In this document: in pieces, positions 8,360-17,369 of the stretch
Position numbering within the stretch: the stretch's first letter is position 1
How the letters are laid out: each line of letters begins with the position of its first letter
Assembly (NCBI RefSeq): GCF_039543385.1
Contig: NZ_BAABJQ010000017.1
Span: forward strand, 1 to 64,000
Direction: 5' to 3'
Length of the DNA: 64,000 nucleotides
From: Rugosimonospora acidiphila
GTDB lineage: Bacteria; Actinomycetota; Actinomycetes; Mycobacteriales; Micromonosporaceae
Position numbers and translations under genes: made by a program
The notes under the pieces: generated by a model
Database searches by the model: none
What the model was told of the DNA's origin: nothing
The model's input: only the letters and a program-made list of their open reading frames with translations

Positions 8360-9352
8360 ATGACCGATTCGGAAGCGCCGTACCGGCGGATCGCCGCCGA
8401 CCTGCGCCGGCGCATCGCCGACGGCGAGCTGGCCCCGGGCGATCGGGTGCCGTCCACCCGGCAGCTCGCCCGCGACTGGAACGTTGCGCTGGCCACCGCC
8501 ACCAAGGTGCTGGCCCTGCTGCACTCCGAGGGACTGGTGCGGGCCCGGCCACGGGTCGGCACCGTGGTGGCCGACCGCGTACCGGGCCGGGAACCGCCGC
8601 CGGCTGGGCAGCGGCCCAGCGCCGGCCGGCAGCGGGGCGGCGGGGAGGCCGAGCTGACCCGCGAGCGCATCGTGCGCGCCGGCATCGAGATCGCCGACGC
8701 GGAGGGGCTGGACGCGCTGTCCATGCGGGGCGTCGCGGCCCGGCTCGGAGTCAGCGCCATGTCGCCGTACCGGTACGTCGACGGCCGGGAGCACCTGGTG
8801 CTGCTGATGGCCGACGCGGCCTTCGGCGAGCAGGGGTACCCGCGGATGCCGCCACCGGGCTGGCGGGCGAGCCTGGAGCTGACCGGGCGGGTGCTCTGGG
8901 GGCTGCACCGCAGGCACCCGTGGCTGGCCGGGCTGAGCCCGTTGACCCGGCCGCTGCCGCTGCCGAATCTGGCCACCCATGCCGACTGGGCGCTGCGGGC
9001 CCTGGACGGCCTCGGGTTCGACGAGACCGAGATGCTCGACCTGCACATCCTGCTGTACGCCCACATTCAGGGCCTGGCCACGCACCTGGAGAGCGAGGCG
9101 CGGGCGGCGGACGCGAGCGGGCTGTCCGAACAGGAGTGGATGGACCGGCAGGGGCCGGCGATGGAGGCGATCGTCTCGTCCGGGCGCTACCCGACCTTCG
9201 GCTCGATCCTGCGCCACTTCGCCCGTACCGGGTATGACCTCGATCTCGACGCGCTGTTCGAGCTCGGGCTGAAATTCCTGCTCGACGGGATCGAGGCGGA
9301 GGGCGCGCGCCGGCTGGGCCGGCCGCCGGCCAAGCCTACGGACTGTGGATAA
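8360..9352 (+). CDS. Dual-domain GntR-HTH / TetR-type transcriptional regulator
   Basis: A 330-aa regulator. Residues 7-72 are a winged helix of GntR type (YRRIAADLRRRIADGELAPG, then VPSTRQLARDWNVALATATK). Residues 95-145 are a complete TetR HTH (RERIVRAGIEIADAEGLDAL, then RLGVSAMSPYRYVDGREHL), followed by an alpha-helical TetR-like ligand domain. Proteins with both domains are known in actinobacteria but are a minority. It reads away from the FAD monooxygenase and probably controls it and itself. The ATG at 8360 has a strong SD. The TAA stop lies inside the hairpin/DnaA-box element at 9343-9374. Confidence 0.85.
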   Translation: MTDSEAPYRRIAADLRRRIADGELAPGDRVPSTRQLARDWNVALATATKVLALLHSEGLVRARPRVGTVVADRVPGREPPPAGQRPSAGRQRGGGEAELTRERIVRAGIEIADAEGLDALSMRGVAARLGVSAMSPYRYVDGREHLVLLMADAAFGEQGYPRMPPPGWRASLELTGRVLWGLHRRHPWLAGLSPLTRPLPLPNLATHADWALRALDGLGFDETEMLDLHILLYAHIQGLATHLESEARAADASGLSEQEWMDRQGPAMEAIVSSGRYPTFGSILRHFARTGYDLDLDALFELGLKFLLDGIEAEGARRLGRPPAKPTDCG

Positions 9353-9374
9353 CCGAGCGTCGCGTTATCCACAG
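9343..9374. promoter_or_regulatory. Inverted pair of perfect DnaA boxes / hairpin
   Basis: CTGTGGATAAC (9343-9353) and GTTATCCACAG (9364-9374) are a perfect 11-bp inverted repeat with a 10-nt loop. Each arm contains TTATCCACA, the exact consensus DnaA box. The left arm contains the stop codon of the regulator, and a T-rich stretch (CACTTTCTTTCG) follows. It can be read as a factor-independent terminator or as a paired DnaA-binding site upstream of recN; the two are not exclusive. Confidence 0.6.
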
Positions 9375-9469
9375 CACTTTCTTTCGTCCCAGGTCAGCGG
9401 GCTGGTGCGACGGCCGGGGAAGCGTGCCGCCCTGGCGGGGTGTCCTCCGGCACGGCTACTGTCAGGGCC

Positions 9470-11227
9470 GTGCTGGAGGAGCTGCGTATCACCGGGCTCG
9501 GGGTCATCGAGGACACCACCCTTCCCTTGACCCGCGGGATGAATGTCATCACCGGGGAGACCGGCGCCGGCAAGACCATGGTGGTCACCGGCCTCGGCCT
9601 GCTCTTCGGTGGGCGTGCCGACGCCGCCCGGGTGCGTGCGCAGCCGGGCCGGGCGATGATCGAGGGGCGGTTGCGGCTGACCGGCCGGACCGCCGCGGCG
9701 GTCACCGAGCGGGTCGTCGACGCCGGTGCCGAGGCGGACGAGGACGGCAGCCTGCTGCTGTCGCGCACGATGACCGCGGAGGGGCGTTCGCGGGCGCACA
9801 TCGGCGGGCGCACGGTGCCGGTGGCCCTGCTCGGCGAGGTCGGCGAGCAGGTCGTGGCCGTGCACGGCCAGTCCGACCAGCTGCGGCTGCTGCGCCCCGG
9901 CGAGCAGCGCGCGGCGCTGGACCGGTTCGCCGGCTTCGACCACGACAAGCTCCTCGCCGAGCTGCGCGAGCGCCACCACCAGTGGCGTGCGGTCGAGGAC
10001 GACCTGGCCGACCGCAGGCGCCATGCCCGCGAGCGCAACCAGGAGGCCGACCTGCTGCGGCTGGGGCTCGACGAGATCACCCGGGTCGACCCGCAGCCGG
10101 GCGAGGACGAGGCGCTCCGCGAGGAGGCGCAGCGGCTGGAGCACGCCGAGGGGCTGCGCGCCGCGGCTCAGCTGGCCCACCAGGCGGTGGCCGGCGCGTC
10201 CGACGGCGCCGACGAAACCCCCGACGCGACCAGCCTGCTGGGGCTCGCGCGGCGCACGCTGGAGGGACAGTCCAGTGTGGACCGTAGGCTCGGCGAGCTG
10301 GCCGCCCGGCTGGAGGAGGCGGCCACGCTGGTCGCCGACGTGTCGGTGGAGCTCGGCGGCTACCTCGACGCGTTGGACGCCGACCCGGCCCGCCTGCAGG
10401 AGCTGTACGAGCGCCGGGCCGCCCTGCGCGCGCTGACCCGCAAGTACGCGGAGGACGTCGACGGGGTGATCGCCTGGGCGGAGCACGCCCGCGAGCGCCT
10501 CGGCGAGCTGGACTCCTCCGACGAGTTGCTGGAGGAGCTGGACCGGGAGCGGCTGAGGCTGGCCGGCGAGGTGGCCGAGATCGCGGCGCGGGTCTCGACC
10601 GGGCGCAAGGAGGCGGCGGGCCGGTTCGCCGACGCGGTGACCGTGGAGCTGGCCGGCCTGGCGATGCCGCACGCGCGGGTCGAGGTGGTGGTGGCGCCGC
10701 GTGCGGCCGGACGCGGGGAGCCCACGTTGACGGTGGCCGGCACCGAGTGCGGGGTGGGGCCCGACGGCGCCGACGAGATCGAGCTGCGCCTGCTGGCGCA
10801 TCCGGGGGCGCCCGCGCTGCCGCTGCAGAAGGGTGCGTCGGGCGGTGAGCTGTCCCGGGTGATGCTCGCCATCGAGGTGGTGTTCGCCGGCGCGGGCGGC
10901 CCGCCCACGCTCGTGTTCGACGAGGTGGACTCGGGCGTCGGCGGCCAGGCCGCGGTGGAGATCGGGCGTCGGCTGGCCCGGCTGGCCCGGGTGCACCAGG
11001 TGCTGGTGGTGACCCACCTGCCGCAGGTGGCGGCGTTCGCCGACCAGCATCTGGTAGTGGCCAAGGACACCGGTGGGGCGGTGACCACCAGCGGGGTGCG
11101 CGCGGTGGAGTCCACCGAGCGGGCCCGCGAGTTGGCCCGGATGTTGGCCGGATTGCCCGATTCTGACCTGGGTATCGCTCATGCCGAGGAATTACTCGCC
11201 GTGGCCGATCGCGAGAAGCGGGGCTGA
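9470..11227 (+). CDS. recN: DNA repair protein RecN
   Basis: A 585-aa SMC-like ATPase of double-strand-break repair. Walker A is TGETGAGKT near the N-terminus, a long coiled-coil forms the middle, and the C-terminal signature GASGGELSRVMLAIE plus FDEVDSGVGG completes the ABC head. GTG 9470 gives the family-typical start MLEELRITGLG and lies 7 nt after a TACTGT box (9457-9462), so the message is probably leaderless; the in-frame ATG at 9440 is less likely. DnaA-box palindromes lie about 100 bp upstream. Confidence 0.95.
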   Translation: MLEELRITGLGVIEDTTLPLTRGMNVITGETGAGKTMVVTGLGLLFGGRADAARVRAQPGRAMIEGRLRLTGRTAAAVTERVVDAGAEADEDGSLLLSRTMTAEGRSRAHIGGRTVPVALLGEVGEQVVAVHGQSDQLRLLRPGEQRAALDRFAGFDHDKLLAELRERHHQWRAVEDDLADRRRHARERNQEADLLRLGLDEITRVDPQPGEDEALREEAQRLEHAEGLRAAAQLAHQAVAGASDGADETPDATSLLGLARRTLEGQSSVDRRLGELAARLEEAATLVADVSVELGGYLDALDADPARLQELYERRAALRALTRKYAEDVDGVIAWAEHARERLGELDSSDELLEELDRERLRLAGEVAEIAARVSTGRKEAAGRFADAVTVELAGLAMPHARVEVVVAPRAAGRGEPTLTVAGTECGVGPDGADEIELRLLAHPGAPALPLQKGASGGELSRVMLAIEVVFAGAGGPPTLVFDEVDSGVGGQAAVEIGRRLARLARVHQVLVVTHLPQVAAFADQHLVVAKDTGGAVTTSGVRAVESTERARELARMLAGLPDSDLGIAHAEELLAVADREKRG

Positions 11228-11344
11228 CGGGGAACGGTTCAACGGGCGAGCGACGGCCGAAAAGTCCTTCAAGATCAACACGAAGAGTGACTTCGCGTAT
11301 GTCGGGACGGACTAACGGGTATGCACGTGTCAGGATGGGTCACG

Positions 11345-12523
11345 ATGCGTCTACCTACGTTGCGCCGGTCCCGGAGCGCCGATCCGGGCGTGATCACCGG
11401 TGTCGCGCGGCTCGACCGGCGAACCAAGCGACTCGTCGGTCGACTACGTCCCGGTGACATAGCCGTGATCGACCACGTCGACCTGGATCGCGTGGCCGCC
11501 GACTCGCTCGTCGCTGTCGGCGTCGCCGCCGTGCTCAACGCCAAGCCCTCGATTTCCGGCCGGTACCCGAACCTCGGGCCCGAGGTGCTCGTCCGGGCGG
11601 GCATCCCGCTGGTCGACGACCTGGGCGACGAGCTGTTCGAGCTGCTGCGCGAGGGCGACCTGGTGTTCGTGGAGGACGGCTGTGTCCGCAGGCGTACCGA
11701 CATCGTCGCGCGGGGCCAGCGCCAGGACGCCGAATCGGTGGCGGCCGCCATGGCCCGCGCCCGCGAGGGCCTGTCGATCCAGCTCGAGGCGTTCGCCGAG
11801 AACACCATGGAGTACCTCAAGCAGGAGCGTCAGCTGCTGCTCGAGGGGGTCGGCGTTCCGGACATCGAGACCAGAATCGCCGGGCGGCACGTGCTGATGG
11901 TGGTGCGCGGCTACGACTACCAGGCCGACCTGGACGTGCTGCGGCCCTACATCCGGGAGTTCAAGCCGGTCCTGATCGGGGTGGACGGGGGCGCGGACGC
12001 CCTGGTCGAAGCCGGTTACAGCCCCGACATGATCATCGGGGACATGGACTCGGTGACCGACGACGCGCTGCGCTGCGGCGCGGAGGTCATCGTTCACGCG
12101 TACCCGGACGGCCGCGCCCCCGGCCTGGCCCGCGTGCACCAGCTCGGGGTCGCGGCGCTGACCTTCCCGGCCGCCGCGACCAGCGAAGACCTGGCAATGT
12201 TGCTGTCCGACGAGAAGGGCGCCTCGCTGATCGTCGCCGTCGGCACGCACAACAACCTGGAAGAGTTCCTGGACAAGGGTCGAGGCGGGATGGCCTCGAC
12301 GTTCCTGACCCGGCTCAAGGTCGGTGGCAAGCTGGTCGACGCCAAGGGCGTGAGCCGGCTCTACCGGCAGAACATTTCCGGCTCGTCCCTGCTGCTGCTG
12401 ATCCTGTCGGCCATCGCGGCGATGGCCTCGGCGCTGGCGGTGTCGACGGTCGGTAAGGCATACCTCGGCCTGGCCGCCGAGTGGTGGGATAACTTCATCT
12501 ATTCGGTACAAAGGCTGCTCTAG
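11345..12523 (+). CDS. steA: Cytokinetic-ring protein SteA (thiamin-pyrophosphokinase-like)
   Basis: A 392-aa protein. The central region with IGVDGGADALVEAGYSPDMI and GDMDSVTDDALRCGAEV is the TPK-like fold of SteA; a transmembrane helix follows near the C-terminus (SGSSLLLLILSAIAAMASAL). In Corynebacterium SteA and SteB form a complex at the division septum that promotes daughter-cell separation. ATG 11345 with AGGATGG upstream is preferred; ATG 11321 is in frame. The stop overlaps the steB start by one base, as in other actinobacteria. Confidence 0.88.
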   Translation: MRLPTLRRSRSADPGVITGVARLDRRTKRLVGRLRPGDIAVIDHVDLDRVAADSLVAVGVAAVLNAKPSISGRYPNLGPEVLVRAGIPLVDDLGDELFELLREGDLVFVEDGCVRRRTDIVARGQRQDAESVAAAMARAREGLSIQLEAFAENTMEYLKQERQLLLEGVGVPDIETRIAGRHVLMVVRGYDYQADLDVLRPYIREFKPVLIGVDGGADALVEAGYSPDMIIGDMDSVTDDALRCGAEVIVHAYPDGRAPGLARVHQLGVAALTFPAAATSEDLAMLLSDEKGASLIVAVGTHNNLEEFLDKGRGGMASTFLTRLKVGGKLVDAKGVSRLYRQNISGSSLLLLILSAIAAMASALAVSTVGKAYLGLAAEWWDNFIYSVQRLL

Positions 12524-13455
12524 TGATTAATTTCAGGTACCACGTCGTCTCGCTGACGGCCGTCTTCCTCGCGCTGGCCATTGGGCTGGTCGTTGGCACG
12601 GCCGCGCTGAACGGCACGTTCGTGGACACACTCAAGGACCAGGTCACTTCGCTAGGCAAGCAGAACCAGCAGTACCGCGACCAGGTCAGCCAACTGGAGG
12701 CCGGGGCGGGCAAGCAGGAGACCTTCGCCACCGACTCGGCGCCGATGCTGCTGCAGGACCGGCTCGCCGGTCGCCGGGTGCTGGTGCTGTCGATGCCGAC
12801 CACCAGCGCATACGTTGACGACGTGGTCAAGATGCTCGGGCTGGCCGGCGCGAAGGTGACCGGTCAGATCGAGGTCGAGGACAAGTTCTTCGACCCGGCC
12901 TCCAACGAGGGACTGCTGGACCTGGCCGACACCACGGTGCCGGCCGGGCTGACCAGCAACTCGACCGACAGCGACGGTGTCAAGACGGCCAGCGACCTGC
13001 TGGCCTCGGTACTGCTGGACCACAACCCGGCGCTGCCGGCCGACAACATGCCCGACGTGGTGGCCAAGTTCAAGGAGGCCAACTACATCGAGTCGACCGG
13101 GCAGCCGACCGGCCCCGCCGAGGCGGTGGTGGTGCTGGGCGCCCAGCCGTACATCGACCAGCAGGCCGACGTCAAGAACAAGAGCATGCTGACCATGGCC
13201 ACCCAGTTCGACAAGGCCGGGGTCGAGGCGGTGGCGACCAACGGCGCGACCGGCGCCGACAACCTGGTCTCCGAGCTGCGCGCCGACCCGAACCTGCAGA
13301 AGACCGTCTCCACCGTCGACAACCTGGCCACCCCGCAGGGACAGGTCGCGCTCGCGCTGGCCGTCGACGAGCAGCTCACGCTCAACCGGGCCGGCCACTA
13401 CGGGCTCGGCGGCGGTGCGACGTCGATGCTGCCCAAACTCGTGCAAGGGAGCTGA
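12523..13455 (+). CDS. steB: SteB / MctB-like membrane-anchored protein
   Basis: A 310-aa protein annotated in databases as 'copper transporter' (MctB type). One N-terminal transmembrane helix (LTAVFLALAIGLVVGTAALN) is followed by a coiled-coil (LKDQVTSLGKQNQQYRDQVS) and a soluble extracellular domain. The one-base overlap with steA and the envelope neighbourhood favour the SteB cell-separation role over copper handling. The GTG start shares its first base with the steA stop. Confidence 0.88.
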   Translation: MINFRYHVVSLTAVFLALAIGLVVGTAALNGTFVDTLKDQVTSLGKQNQQYRDQVSQLEAGAGKQETFATDSAPMLLQDRLAGRRVLVLSMPTTSAYVDDVVKMLGLAGAKVTGQIEVEDKFFDPASNEGLLDLADTTVPAGLTSNSTDSDGVKTASDLLASVLLDHNPALPADNMPDVVAKFKEANYIESTGQPTGPAEAVVVLGAQPYIDQQADVKNKSMLTMATQFDKAGVEAVATNGATGADNLVSELRADPNLQKTVSTVDNLATPQGQVALALAVDEQLTLNRAGHYGLGGGATSMLPKLVQGS

Positions 13456-13456
13456 G

Positions 13457-14359
13457 GTGCTTCGACGCATCGCGCTGGCCGCCGCCGGTGCCCTGGCCGC
13501 CCAGACCACCCTGCGGGCGCTGCGCCGGGCACCGCGCGCCCAGGAGCTGGAGCGCACCAACTTCCACGGCCGCACGGTCAGCCTGGCCGGCGGCCCCGCG
13601 CTGGCGGTCGCGGCCTCCACCACGGCGGCGCTGGGCGCGCCGAGCGTGCCGGCCGCCGCGGCCGCGCTGACGGCGGGGTTGGGCGCCGGCGGGGTCGGGT
13701 TCTACGACGACCTGGTCGGCTCCCGGCCGGAGCAGAAGTCGGCCAAGGGCTTCCGCGGCCACCTGGGCGCCCTGCGCGAGGGTCGGGTCACCAGCGGCCT
13801 GGTCAAGATCGCCGGAGTGGGCGCCGCCGGGCTGGCCGCCTCCGCGCTGCTGTTCGCCGACGACCGCGGCGGCTCGGGCCGCTCCGGGCGGATCCGATCG
13901 CGGCGCCGGCCCGGGCGGCGCGGTGCCGCCGGCGGATCGGGGCGCGCCGCCGCGGCGACCGAGATCCTGCTCGGTGCCGGCGTGATCGCCGGCACCGCCA
14001 ACCTGGTCAACCTGCTGGACCTGCGGCCGGGGCGGGCACTGAAGGCGGGCCTGATCCTGAGCGGGCCGCTGCTGCCGGGAGCGGCCGGCGGGCTGGTCAC
14101 CGGCCCGGTCGGCGCGGTCGGCGGGCTGCTGCCCGAGGACCTCGGCGAGGAGATCATGCTGGGCGACGCGGGCGCCAACGCGCTCGGCGCGCTGCTGGGT
14201 GTGGCGCTGGCCGCCCGTACCGGTCCGGTGGGCCGGGCCGCGCTGCTGGCCGCCCTGGCCGGGCTGACCGCGGCCAGCGAGAAGGTCAGCTTCACCAAGG
14301 TCATCGAGGCGACGCCGGGGCTGCGCGAGCTGGACGCGCTGGGCCGGCGCCGCGGATGA
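13457..14359 (+). CDS. MraY/WecA-like polyprenyl-phosphate sugar transferase homologue
   Basis: A 300-aa integral membrane protein. FYDDLVGSRPEQKSAKGF, the NLVNLLDLRPGRALKAG block and MLGDAGANALGALLG match the Asp-rich and Asn/Asp active-site motifs of the MraY/WecA family, which moves a sugar phosphate onto polyprenyl phosphate. A divergent member sits in the steA-steB-murJ cluster of many actinobacteria, and its substrate is unknown. GTG 13457 has GGGAG upstream. The stop overlaps murJ (ATGA). Confidence 0.75.
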   Translation: MLRRIALAAAGALAAQTTLRALRRAPRAQELERTNFHGRTVSLAGGPALAVAASTTAALGAPSVPAAAAALTAGLGAGGVGFYDDLVGSRPEQKSAKGFRGHLGALREGRVTSGLVKIAGVGAAGLAASALLFADDRGGSGRSGRIRSRRRPGRRGAAGGSGRAAAATEILLGAGVIAGTANLVNLLDLRPGRALKAGLILSGPLLPGAAGGLVTGPVGAVGGLLPEDLGEEIMLGDAGANALGALLGVALAARTGPVGRAALLAALAGLTAASEKVSFTKVIEATPGLRELDALGRRRG

Positions 14360-16278
14360 CCGTGACGCCCCCGGTACCCGGCGCCCCACCCGGGTCGGAG
14401 CCGCCCGCCCCGGCGGTCGCCGCCTCACCGGTCGACGCGGCCGTGCCGAACGGCGTCACCGCCGGAAGCGAGGCCGCCGCGCAGAGCGCCGCGGGCAACG
14501 GGGCGGCCGCGGGCAACGGAAGCGCCCTAGGGGCCGCCGCGGGCAACGGGGCCGGGCCGCCGAGCGGCGCTTCCCCGCGTACCGCGTCCGGCGAGCCGGC
14601 GCCCCCGAGGATCGCCAGGTCGGCGGCGTTAATCGCCAGTCTCACCGCGCTCAGCCGAATGGTCGGGTTCGGGCGGATCCTGGTCTTCACCTACGCGCTC
14701 GGGGCGACCACGCTGGGCGACATCTACCAGGCCGCCAACACCACCCCCAACATCATCTTCGAGATCGTCGCCAACGGGGCGCTGGCCGCGCTGGTGGTGC
14801 CGCTGGTGGCCGGCGCGGCCAGCCGCCACGACCGCCAGGAGGTCAGCCAGACCGCCTCGGGCCTGCTGACCTGGATCCTGCTGCTGCTGGTGCCGGCGGC
14901 GCTGGTCGTCGAGGCGATCGCGCACCCGCTCATCTGGCTGCTGTATCCGCGCCACACCCCGGACGCCATGCGGGTGGGCACCGAGATGCTGCGGGTCTTC
15001 GCCCCCCAGTTGCCGCTGTACGGCGTGGGCATCGTGATCAGCGGCGTGCTGCAGGCCCACCGCCGGTTCGCCTGGCCGGTACTGGCGCCGCTGCTGTCCA
15101 GCCTCACCGTGATCGGGGTGTACCTGACCTTCGCCGCCGTGGAGCCGGGGCGGGTGGACATCCCGCACGTCGGGCGGGCCGGGCAGCTGATCCTGTCGGT
15201 GGGCACCACGCTGGGCGTGGTCGTGCTGTCGATGTCGATGACCATCCCGCTGCGGCGGCTGGGCCTGCGGCTGCGCCCGACGCTGCGGCTCAACGACCAG
15301 GTACGCAAGTCGGTGCGCGAGCTGGCCTGGGTGGCCGTGATCACCGCCGCCGCCCAGCAGCTGACCCTGGCGCTGCTGATCGCCCTGGCCAACTGGGACA
15401 CCCCCAAGGGCTCGCTGGTGCACTTCACCCAGGCGCAGACGGTGTACCTGGTGCCCTGGGCGGTGCTGGCGGTGCCGGTGGCCACCTCGGCGTACCCGGC
15501 GCTGGCGACCGCCGTGGCCAACGGGGCGGCGCAGCGGTTCCGGGACACCCTGGCCTCGGCCACCCGCAGCGTGCTGCTGCTGTCCGCGCTGGGCGCGGCG
15601 GCCCTGGTCGCGCTGGCCTGGCCGATGGCCTGGATCCTGGCGCACCTGGGCAGGTCGGCGGGCTCGGCACCGCACGTCGGCTCGCTGTCCGGTGGGATCA
15701 TCGGGTTCGCCCCCGGGCTGCTCGGGTACGGGGTGTTCGCGCTGCACTCCCGCGCGCTGTACGCGCGACGGGACAACCGGTGGGCGGCGCTGGCCATGGT
15801 GATCGGCTGGGGCGGGGCGGCCGCCGTGGCGGTCGTGGCGTCGGTGGTGCTGCCGGCCGTGGATCGGGTACCGGCGCTGACCGCGTCGAACTCCACGGGC
15901 ATGCTGCTGCTCGGTGGGGTGATCGCGACGTTCGTCCGCCGCCGGGTCGGCGCCGGGGCGCTGGCCGGGGTACGCCGGGCGGCGGGCACCGCCGTGCTGG
16001 CCGGTACGCTGGCCGCGGCGGCGGGCATCGCGGTGCGCTGGCCGCTGACGGGCGCCGACGGGACCCCGGGATACTTGCGCGTCGCGTTGAGCGGCATGCT
16101 GTCCGGTGTCGCCGTGGTTGTCGTCTTCGTCGGCGTCGTGATGCTGGTCGACCGGCACGATGCGGGGCCGATGCTGACCCGGCTGCTCAACCGGGTTCGC
16201 CCGGCCCGGCGGGCCGGGGCGGCACGACTGTCCGGGGGCGCGGGGGCGCCGCCCGAGAAGACGGAGGGTGACCGATGA
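14356..16278 (+). CDS. murJ: Lipid II flippase MurJ
   Basis: A 640-aa protein. An Ala/Gly-rich N-terminal extension of about 90 residues (with repeated AAGNG) precedes the MVF/MurJ core of about 13-14 transmembrane helices. Conserved blocks include LSRMVGFGRILVFTYALGAT, the NIIFEIVANGALAALVVPL stretch and YGVGIVISGVLQAHRRFAWP. MurJ flips lipid II across the membrane for peptidoglycan synthesis. The cytosolic extension is actinobacterial in type. It overlaps both neighbours by 4 nt, so the whole 11.3-19.9 kb block is probably one operon. Confidence 0.92.
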   Translation: MTVTPPVPGAPPGSEPPAPAVAASPVDAAVPNGVTAGSEAAAQSAAGNGAAAGNGSALGAAAGNGAGPPSGASPRTASGEPAPPRIARSAALIASLTALSRMVGFGRILVFTYALGATTLGDIYQAANTTPNIIFEIVANGALAALVVPLVAGAASRHDRQEVSQTASGLLTWILLLLVPAALVVEAIAHPLIWLLYPRHTPDAMRVGTEMLRVFAPQLPLYGVGIVISGVLQAHRRFAWPVLAPLLSSLTVIGVYLTFAAVEPGRVDIPHVGRAGQLILSVGTTLGVVVLSMSMTIPLRRLGLRLRPTLRLNDQVRKSVRELAWVAVITAAAQQLTLALLIALANWDTPKGSLVHFTQAQTVYLVPWAVLAVPVATSAYPALATAVANGAAQRFRDTLASATRSVLLLSALGAAALVALAWPMAWILAHLGRSAGSAPHVGSLSGGIIGFAPGLLGYGVFALHSRALYARRDNRWAALAMVIGWGGAAAVAVVASVVLPAVDRVPALTASNSTGMLLLGGVIATFVRRRVGAGALAGVRRAAGTAVLAGTLAAAAGIAVRWPLTGADGTPGYLRVALSGMLSGVAVVVVFVGVVMLVDRHDAGPMLTRLLNRVRPARRAGAARLSGGAGAPPEKTEGDR

Positions 16279-17369
16279 CGGCACGGGTGGCTCTGGTCCT
16301 GGCCTCCGCCACCGGCGGCATCGGGCGCCACGTCGCCTCGCTGGCCGGCGGCCTGGTCAGCCGGGGGTTGCGGGTCACGGTATACGGCCCGGCCGCCACT
16401 GCCGAGCGGTTCGGCTTCGCCGGCGAGTTCGTACCCGTGGAGATTCCGGCCAGCCCCCGCCTGCGCGACGCCTCGGCGGTGGCCGCCCTGCGCCGGGCGC
16501 TCGCCGTGCGGCGGCCCGACGTGGTCCACGCCCATGGGCTGCGCGCCGGCCTGGTCGCCGGCTGGGCCCGCCCGGTCCGGGTGCCGCTCGTGGTGACCTG
16601 GCACAACCCGGTGCCCGTCGCCGGTGGGCTGCGCGGCCGGCTCGCCGAGACGATGGCCGCCCGGGTGGCCCGCAGCGCGCAGATCACCCTGGGCGCGTCC
16701 GCCGACCTGGTGGCGCGCGCGTTGGCGCTCGGCGGCACGGACGTGCGCCTGGGTCCGGTGGCGGCACCCGAGCTGGTGGCCACCAAGGACCGGGCGAAGG
16801 TGCGCGGCGAGCTGGGCATCCCGCCGGAGGCGCCGCTGATCCTGTCGGTGGGCCGGCTGCACCCGCAGAAGGGCTACGCGATCCTGATCGAGGCGGCCGT
16901 ACGGTGGCGGCGGCGCGAACCGGCGCCGGTGGTGGCCATCGCCGGCACTGGGCCGCTGTACATGGCGCTGGCCTCGCAGATCTCCAGCTCCCGGTCGCCG
17001 GTGCTGCTGCTCGGGCACCGCAACGACGTGGCCGACCTGCTGGGTGCCGCCGACCTCGCGGTGGTCAGCAGCGTGTGGGAGGCCCGGCAGCTGTTCGCCC
17101 AGGAGGCGCTGCGGGCCGGGCTGCCGCTGGTGGCCACCCAGGTCGGCGGCCTGCCCGAGCTGGTCGGGGACGCCGCGCTGCTGGTGGCTCCGGGCGACGT
17201 GGACGCGCTGGACGCCGGGGTGGGGCGCATGCTCGACGATCCCGCGCTGGCCGCCGCCTACGCCGAGCGCGCCCGGGACCAGGTGCGGCAGTGGCCGACC
17301 GAGGAGCAGACCGTCGAGCAGGTCATGGCGGTGTACGCCGAGTTGACCGGGTTACCGGTAGCCGGTTGA
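16275..17369 (+). CDS. Family 4-type glycosyltransferase (GT-B fold)
   Basis: A 364-aa GT-B transferase. LASATGGIGRHVASLAGGL is the N-terminal glycine loop, HAHGLRAG lies in the acceptor half, VGRLHPQKGY is the usual nucleotide-binding strand, and AVVSSVWEARQLFAQEALRA is the donor-binding region, where the common EGFGL is EARQLF. It is likely a cell-envelope enzyme; the donor and acceptor are not readable. Start overlaps murJ (ATGA) and stop overlaps the next gene (TGATG). Confidence 0.85.
   Translation: MTARVALVLASATGGIGRHVASLAGGLVSRGLRVTVYGPAATAERFGFAGEFVPVEIPASPRLRDASAVAALRRALAVRRPDVVHAHGLRAGLVAGWARPVRVPLVVTWHNPVPVAGGLRGRLAETMAARVARSAQITLGASADLVARALALGGTDVRLGPVAAPELVATKDRAKVRGELGIPPEAPLILSVGRLHPQKGYAILIEAAVRWRRREPAPVVAIAGTGPLYMALASQISSSRSPVLLLGHRNDVADLLGAADLAVVSSVWEARQLFAQEALRAGLPLVATQVGGLPELVGDAALLVAPGDVDALDAGVGRMLDDPALAAAYAERARDQVRQWPTEEQTVEQVMAVYAELTGLPVAG

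Noticed and set aside
16268..17368. A 1,200-aa fusion protein starting at 16268
   Set aside because: The upstream part is an out-of-frame read of the glycosyltransferase; ATG 17369 overlaps its stop and starts the real gene.
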